A stretch of 8,623 nucleotides of DNA from contig CAZRTO010000053.1 in the NCBI GenBank assembly GCA_964603025.1, positions 1-8,623 of the forward strand, in the 5' to 3' direction. The position numbers and the translations under genes were made by a program. Shown here piece after piece: positions 5,614 to 8,623 of this stretch. This DNA is from CALFCX01 sp964603025 (GTDB lineage: Bacteria; Margulisbacteria; WOR-1; JAKLHX01). How positions within the stretch are numbered: position 1 is the stretch's first letter; every line of letters begins with the position of its first letter. The notes under the pieces are model-generated. The model had not been told where the DNA came from, searched no databases, and saw nothing but the letters and a program-made list of their open reading frames with translations.

Positions 5614-6549
5614 TTATCTCGTACCCAGATACAGTATCCACAACGGCAGATAAACAACCGAACCGATAGTGGACACAAGCGTTAAAGAAGCCGTAGTATC
5701 CCTGTAGAAATCGTACCGCTCGCTCAGCACCATCATCGAGATCGCAACCGGCATTGCGGCCATAAGGACCGAGACCGTGGCCGGAAGTCCGGATATGCCA
5801 AAATATGAAAGCGAGAGCAGGGCCGCCGCGGGCATGATAAAAGCCCTTATCACGGTCAGCACGACCGCCTTCCCGACGTTCACGTATTTTCTGCCGTACA
5901 GAAAAAGACCGAGCATGAACAGCGAGACGGTAGCGGTAGTACCCCCCAGCATATGCAGCGAAGAGGAAACGAATATCGGGGGCCTGAGCCTGATAGCAGC
6001 CGCGATAAAGCCTAGCAGTATTGAAAGTATCAGGGGATTTTTTGACATCTTTAAAAGGAGCTCCCGGGCGGCAGGAACAAAAGACTTGCTGCCTATCTTA
6101 TGCAATTCGAGCACCAGTATGGTAAGGAACACTCCAGTTACCGAGATCGAGGCGGAAGACAGCACGGCTACGGCCTCCGCGCCCCTTCCCGGAAAAGCGA
6201 ACATCATAAAAGGTATGCCAAAGAACGCGTAGCTGCCGAACACCGTGGAAAACACCAAAAAATAGAACTGCTCTCGTTTCAGCCGCAGGATCACCGAGAC
6301 CAGCAGATAAAAAAGCGCAGAAGCAACAGGCGGGACCGCGGTCGCGAGCATGTACAGCGCCATATCCCTGTTCACATTCAGCTCGGACATGTTCACAAAA
6401 AAGAGCGCCGGCAGGGCTAGAAAGAATACGTACGAAGCAAAGACCTTCTCGTCCCCCTGCTTGAACATCCCGATATGCCTAGCCCCGAAGCCGGCGGCTA
6501 TCAATAAGATTATCGGGATCAACGTACGCAATATGATCTCTAGTATCAT
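5614..6549 (-). CDS. AEC (auxin efflux carrier) family transporter
   Basis: This 311-residue hydrophobic protein has about ten predicted membrane segments in two halves, in the manner of the AEC/BASS fold. Family-like features are the early GARHIGMF turn (22-29), the first-half FGSYAFFGIPFMM motif (104-116), the central soluble loop followed by KNPLILSILLGF (170-181), and the late AAMPVAISMMVLSERYD motif (264-280). AEC proteins are secondary carriers, often for organic anions such as malate, but substrate cannot be read from this sequence. Its ATG overlaps the flavin reductase stop (ATGA, 6546-6549), and fprA starts 19 nt downstream, so it is firmly part of the oxygen-defence unit. A poor Shine-Dalgarno site fits coupled translation. 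Confidence 0.88.
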   Translation of the reverse strand: MILEIILRTLIPIILLIAAGFGARHIGMFKQGDEKVFASYVFFLALPALFFVNMSELNVNRDMALYMLATAVPPVASALFYLLVSVILRLKREQFYFLVFSTVFGSYAFFGIPFMMFAFPGRGAEAVAVLSSASISVTGVFLTILVLELHKIGSKSFVPAARELLLKMSKNPLILSILLGFIAAAIRLRPPIFVSSSLHMLGGTTATVSLFMLGLFLYGRKYVNVGKAVVLTVIRAFIMPAAALLSLSYFGISGLPATVSVLMAAMPVAISMMVLSERYDFYRDTTASLTLVSTIGSVVYLPLWILYLGTR

Positions 6550-7064
6550 TGCCCCCCCGAAGGAATATAGGTCGGCGCGGTTTTTGGCGATCTCCCACCT
6601 TTTACCTGGTGATAATATTCGTATGTCATGGGCTCGTCATCCGAAAGGACCTCTCCGCCGGATATCTCTCCGATGAACAAAGTATGCGTGCCGACAGGTG
6701 CACTGGCAACCACCCTGGCATCGACCCAGGCTATCGAGCTTTCCGTGATAACAGGGGCGCCGGTCGGACCCGTTATGTATTGAGCCCCCTTGAACTTGTC
6801 AACATCCCTGCCGCTCTTGAAACCAAACCTGCCTATAAAAGGCATCTCTGTCCCCTTGGAAAGCACGGATACCGAGAAGACGCCGCTTTCCTGAATGAAC
6901 TCATGCGTAAAGTTCTGGGTGTTGATGCACACGGCGATCTTGGCGGGCTCGCTGGTCACCTGGAAGACCGTGTTAGCTATCTGCCCGTTAAAAGATCCGT
7001 CGTTCTTTTTTGAAGAGACGATATAAACTCCGTAGCTTATCTTGGTAAGCGGGGAAAGCCCCAT
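6546..7064 (-). CDS. Flavin reductase-like FMN protein (flavoredoxin / Hrb N-terminal type)
   Basis: This 172-residue single-domain protein belongs to the FMN-binding flavin reductase-like family. IANTVFQVTSEPAKIAVCIN (29-48) and GRFGFKSGRDVDKF (78-91) are the recognisable signatures. The end, YEYYHQVKGGRSPKTAPTY (148-166), resembles the linker of high-molecular-weight rubredoxin (Hrb) of Moorella, where a rubredoxin domain follows; here the protein stops at residue 172. Hrb oxidises NADH and feeds FprA, so this protein probably reduces the separate rubredoxin encoded further down the unit. ATG 7064 has no Shine-Dalgarno site, but an extended -10 lies 10 nt upstream, so the transcript may be nearly leaderless. 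Its stop overlaps the AEC start by 4 nt. Confidence 0.9.
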   Translation of the reverse strand: MGLSPLTKISYGVYIVSSKKNDGSFNGQIANTVFQVTSEPAKIAVCINTQNFTHEFIQESGVFSVSVLSKGTEMPFIGRFGFKSGRDVDKFKGAQYITGPTGAPVITESSIAWVDARVVASAPVGTHTLFIGEISGGEVLSDDEPMTYEYYHQVKGGRSPKTAPTYIPSGGQ

Positions 7065-7074
7065 ATCAAGGTAA

Positions 7075-7083
7075 ATTATAGCA
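7075..7083 (-). promoter_or_regulatory. Extended -10 promoter for the oxygen-defence operon
   Basis: TGCTATAAT on the minus strand is a perfect extended -10 element (TGnTATAAT). No good -35 is found 16-18 bp upstream, which extended -10 promoters tolerate. It lies just downstream of the terminator and 10 nt before the flavin reductase ATG, predicting a transcript start a few nt from the codon. A short ATAG-CA-CTAT inverted repeat overlaps it, too weak to call an operator. Confidence 0.7.
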
Positions 7084-7097
7084 CTATTGAATCAGCA

Positions 7098-7125
7098 AAA
7101 AGCCCCCGCCGCGGCGGGGGCTTTT
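7098..7125. terminator. Intrinsic terminator, probably bidirectional
   Basis: GCCCCCGCCG (7102-7111) and CGGCGGGGGC (7112-7121) form a perfect GC-rich palindrome flanked by A4 and T4, so a hairpin followed by U residues forms on either strand. It ends the isomerase-like transcript, 23 nt after that gene's stop, and insulates the downstream promoter. Confidence 0.92.
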
Positions 7126-7148
7126 GAAGACAAAAAGGGCCCTTGCCG

Positions 7149-8588
7149 CTAATCTAATTCTGGTTCCTTCATGGCCTGCCCCATATTATGTACTCTTGCA
7201 AGAGCGGTATGAGATTCTTCGCTGTTTGGCCTTCTCTCCGCGAGCTGGAGCAGTTGGATGACCGCATTACCGTCGTTTTCCGGATTAGCAACGGCAGTCT
7301 GTATCAGGCGGTGCGGCGCTTTTTTTGCCGCTTCAAACGCGGCGCTCAGATTCAAGAAGCCTATCATGACCGCGCTTTCGAGTGACATCCGAAGGGGATT
7401 TATATCCAGAGTATGCACACCGGCAAACCCGGCCCTTTGAAGCACATAGGCTATTTGATCGACAGACTCAAAACTGTAGGTCCCAGGATTTTCATCGACA
7501 TCGTAGTTGCCGTCCGGCTGGCCATTCCAGTGTATGCAGAAAAGCCTGCCTTCTCGCAGGACCTGCTCAAAAGACTTCGGAAGCACCTCAAAAGCCATTT
7601 TCATATGGCCGATCTCAGGGGTCATGCCGACCATCCTTATCCCCTGGCCAAGATAATGGACGTTCAGTCCGGACAGTCTTTTTTCTATGCCTTGCGCCAG
7701 CAAGAGCCCGTCGTGGGTCAGGGCGACGATGTTATGCGCTCTGGGCTCATAAGGCTTGGGTTCGAATGTCGCCTGCTGGCCTTCCGCCTCGTTCATTGCG
7801 TCGGCAGTGGCTCCTTCGATCTGATCAAGCATCCAAGTTATATCCTGCCCGAACGGATTCTCAAAACCGTCTATGCCAAGCCAATGATTAACTGTCGGGA
7901 TGCCGAGCATTTTTGCCATCTGAAAGGTCTCGAGCTGGGTTTGCCTGGCGTCCTGTCTTACGGATTTATTGGGGTTTGTCAGAGAGCCGTGCTGATATTT
8001 GGCGGGCCCGAAAAGAAAAGGTACTATAGAATCCACGCCTATGCCGGTTTGCTCCATCATTTGCACCCATTTGGCTACGTTCTGAGGCCCGAGCTCATTT
8101 GGATAATGCGCCTGCAAAGAAAGCGGCGCACCTAATTCGTTTTGAATTTTTGCCGCTTTTTCAAACGTCCATTCCACCCATTTTTCACTCCCCTTGGCGT
8201 CTCCGCTCAACGAAACGACATCCTCATAACCTTCGTGGAACCTTGTCGAACCCTTCGGAAAATACCAGACGCCCACGGAATAGTTCTTTGGGATGTCATA
8301 AGATCCAAGATGATCTATCCGGGCCTCCCCGGTCATCCTTAAATTTGCGGGCTGTCGTCTTGTGTCTATCAATTCCGAGCCCATCATCCGGATCATCCCA
8401 AGCCTGCTCCTAACAGGAGCGTTAACATTTCTGACATTATTGCTGAGCCCCAAAGCTGTCGGCGTAATTATGTTCGCGGCCATCTTTTTCTTCCTCCCGT
8501 CCAGTATAGTTTCAACCATTTTGGTATCGACCGCTTTTTGGGGAAATTTCAGTGAATTTAAAAAAGATATGGGAAAGTAGGGAGACAT
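7149..8588 (-). CDS. Xylose isomerase-like TIM-barrel protein, substrate unknown
   Basis: This protein of 479 residues, or 444 from the inner start, resembles D-xylose isomerase. NHWLGIDGFEN (234-244) parallels the WGGREGYE segment. FEPKPYEP (275-282) gives the metal Glu (E276) and Lys (K278). PEIGHMKM (324-331) gives E325 and H328. YDVDENP (362-368) gives the Asp pair D363/D365. LDINPL (394-399) gives D395. H161 may be the catalytic His. The usual Asp in the DANRGD segment is His here (H353, IHWNGQ), so metal binding and substrate may differ; an aldose-ketose isomerase or epimerase is likely. ATG 8588 has GAGG 8 nt upstream; ATG 8483 (MAANIITPT) has GGAGG 9 nt upstream and is almost as good. 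The gene is separated from the rest by a terminator. Confidence 0.82.
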   Translation of the reverse strand: MSPYFPISFLNSLKFPQKAVDTKMVETILDGRKKKMAANIITPTALGLSNNVRNVNAPVRSRLGMIRMMGSELIDTRRQPANLRMTGEARIDHLGSYDIPKNYSVGVWYFPKGSTRFHEGYEDVVSLSGDAKGSEKWVEWTFEKAAKIQNELGAPLSLQAHYPNELGPQNVAKWVQMMEQTGIGVDSIVPFLFGPAKYQHGSLTNPNKSVRQDARQTQLETFQMAKMLGIPTVNHWLGIDGFENPFGQDITWMLDQIEGATADAMNEAEGQQATFEPKPYEPRAHNIVALTHDGLLLAQGIEKRLSGLNVHYLGQGIRMVGMTPEIGHMKMAFEVLPKSFEQVLREGRLFCIHWNGQPDGNYDVDENPGTYSFESVDQIAYVLQRAGFAGVHTLDINPLRMSLESAVMIGFLNLSAAFEAAKKAPHRLIQTAVANPENDGNAVIQLLQLAERRPNSEESHTALARVHNMGQAMKEPELD

Positions 8589-8623
8589 GGTGACCCCCTC
8601 AATAAGCTACTAAGGGTTAGATA

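Noticed and set aside
4827..5669. Plus-strand open frame of 280 codons opposite fprA
   Set aside because: It is antisense to a fully conserved flavodiiron gene with all metal ligands, and its translation is low-complexity and unlike any family I know.
7075..7091. Possible PerR box over the flavin reductase promoter (ATTATAGCACTATTGAA region)
   Set aside because: Only about 8 of 14 informative positions match TTATAATNATTATAA, and the true inverted-repeat arms are 4 bp. It does not resemble the strong repeat before perR.
8589..8623. Promoter for the isomerase-like gene at the right edge
   Set aside because: Only 35 bases are visible. They contain the GAGGGGG ribosome site but no convincing -10/-35 pair.

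Overview
The window reads as bacterial DNA from an anaerobic or microaerophilic lineage. All ten supported genes lie on the minus strand, so transcription runs from high to low coordinates. Shine-Dalgarno sites, sigma70-type promoter elements and a Fur/PerR-family repressor point to Bacteria. The archaeal-type Ogg2 glycosylase and the NagB-LmbE fusion suggest an environmental, poorly cultured phylum. Omnitrophota, or something near it, is a guess from gene content and cannot be proven from this sequence.

Layout, in order of transcription. A xylose-isomerase-like TIM-barrel gene (8588-7149) stands alone and ends in a strong GC-rich hairpin terminator (7098-7125). An extended -10 promoter (7075-7083) then starts a tightly packed unit: flavin reductase (7064-6546), AEC-family transporter (6549-5614, overlapping by 4 nt), FprA flavodiiron protein (5594-4407), PerR-type repressor (4383-3949), rubredoxin (3952-3791, GTGA overlap), desulfoferrodoxin (3733-3332), rubrerythrin (3222-2644), Ogg2 8-oxoguanine glycosylase/lyase (2567-1941), and a NagB-LmbE fusion (1934 to beyond position 1). 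A second promoter with an operator-like inverted repeat lies at the end of fprA and directly precedes perR. No stretch over 300 bases lacks a gene.

How the genes fit together. The flavin reductase and rubredoxin can deliver NAD(P)H electrons to FprA (O2 or NO reduction), desulfoferrodoxin (superoxide reduction) and rubrerythrin (peroxide reduction). PerR senses peroxide and probably controls the set. Ogg2 repairs oxidised guanine. The AEC transporter and the NagB-LmbE protein are unexpected passengers; their roles here are inference only.

The most unusual structure is a set of short palindromic elements confined to the rubredoxin-desulfoferrodoxin-rubrerythrin-ogg2 stretch. Three copies of a CCCTCACC-type hairpin each abut the stop codon of the preceding gene. 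Two members of a second 21-bp family differ by compensatory stem changes. One of those two lies in frame inside desulfoferrodoxin and encodes an extra peptide next to the metal-binding Cys/His motif.
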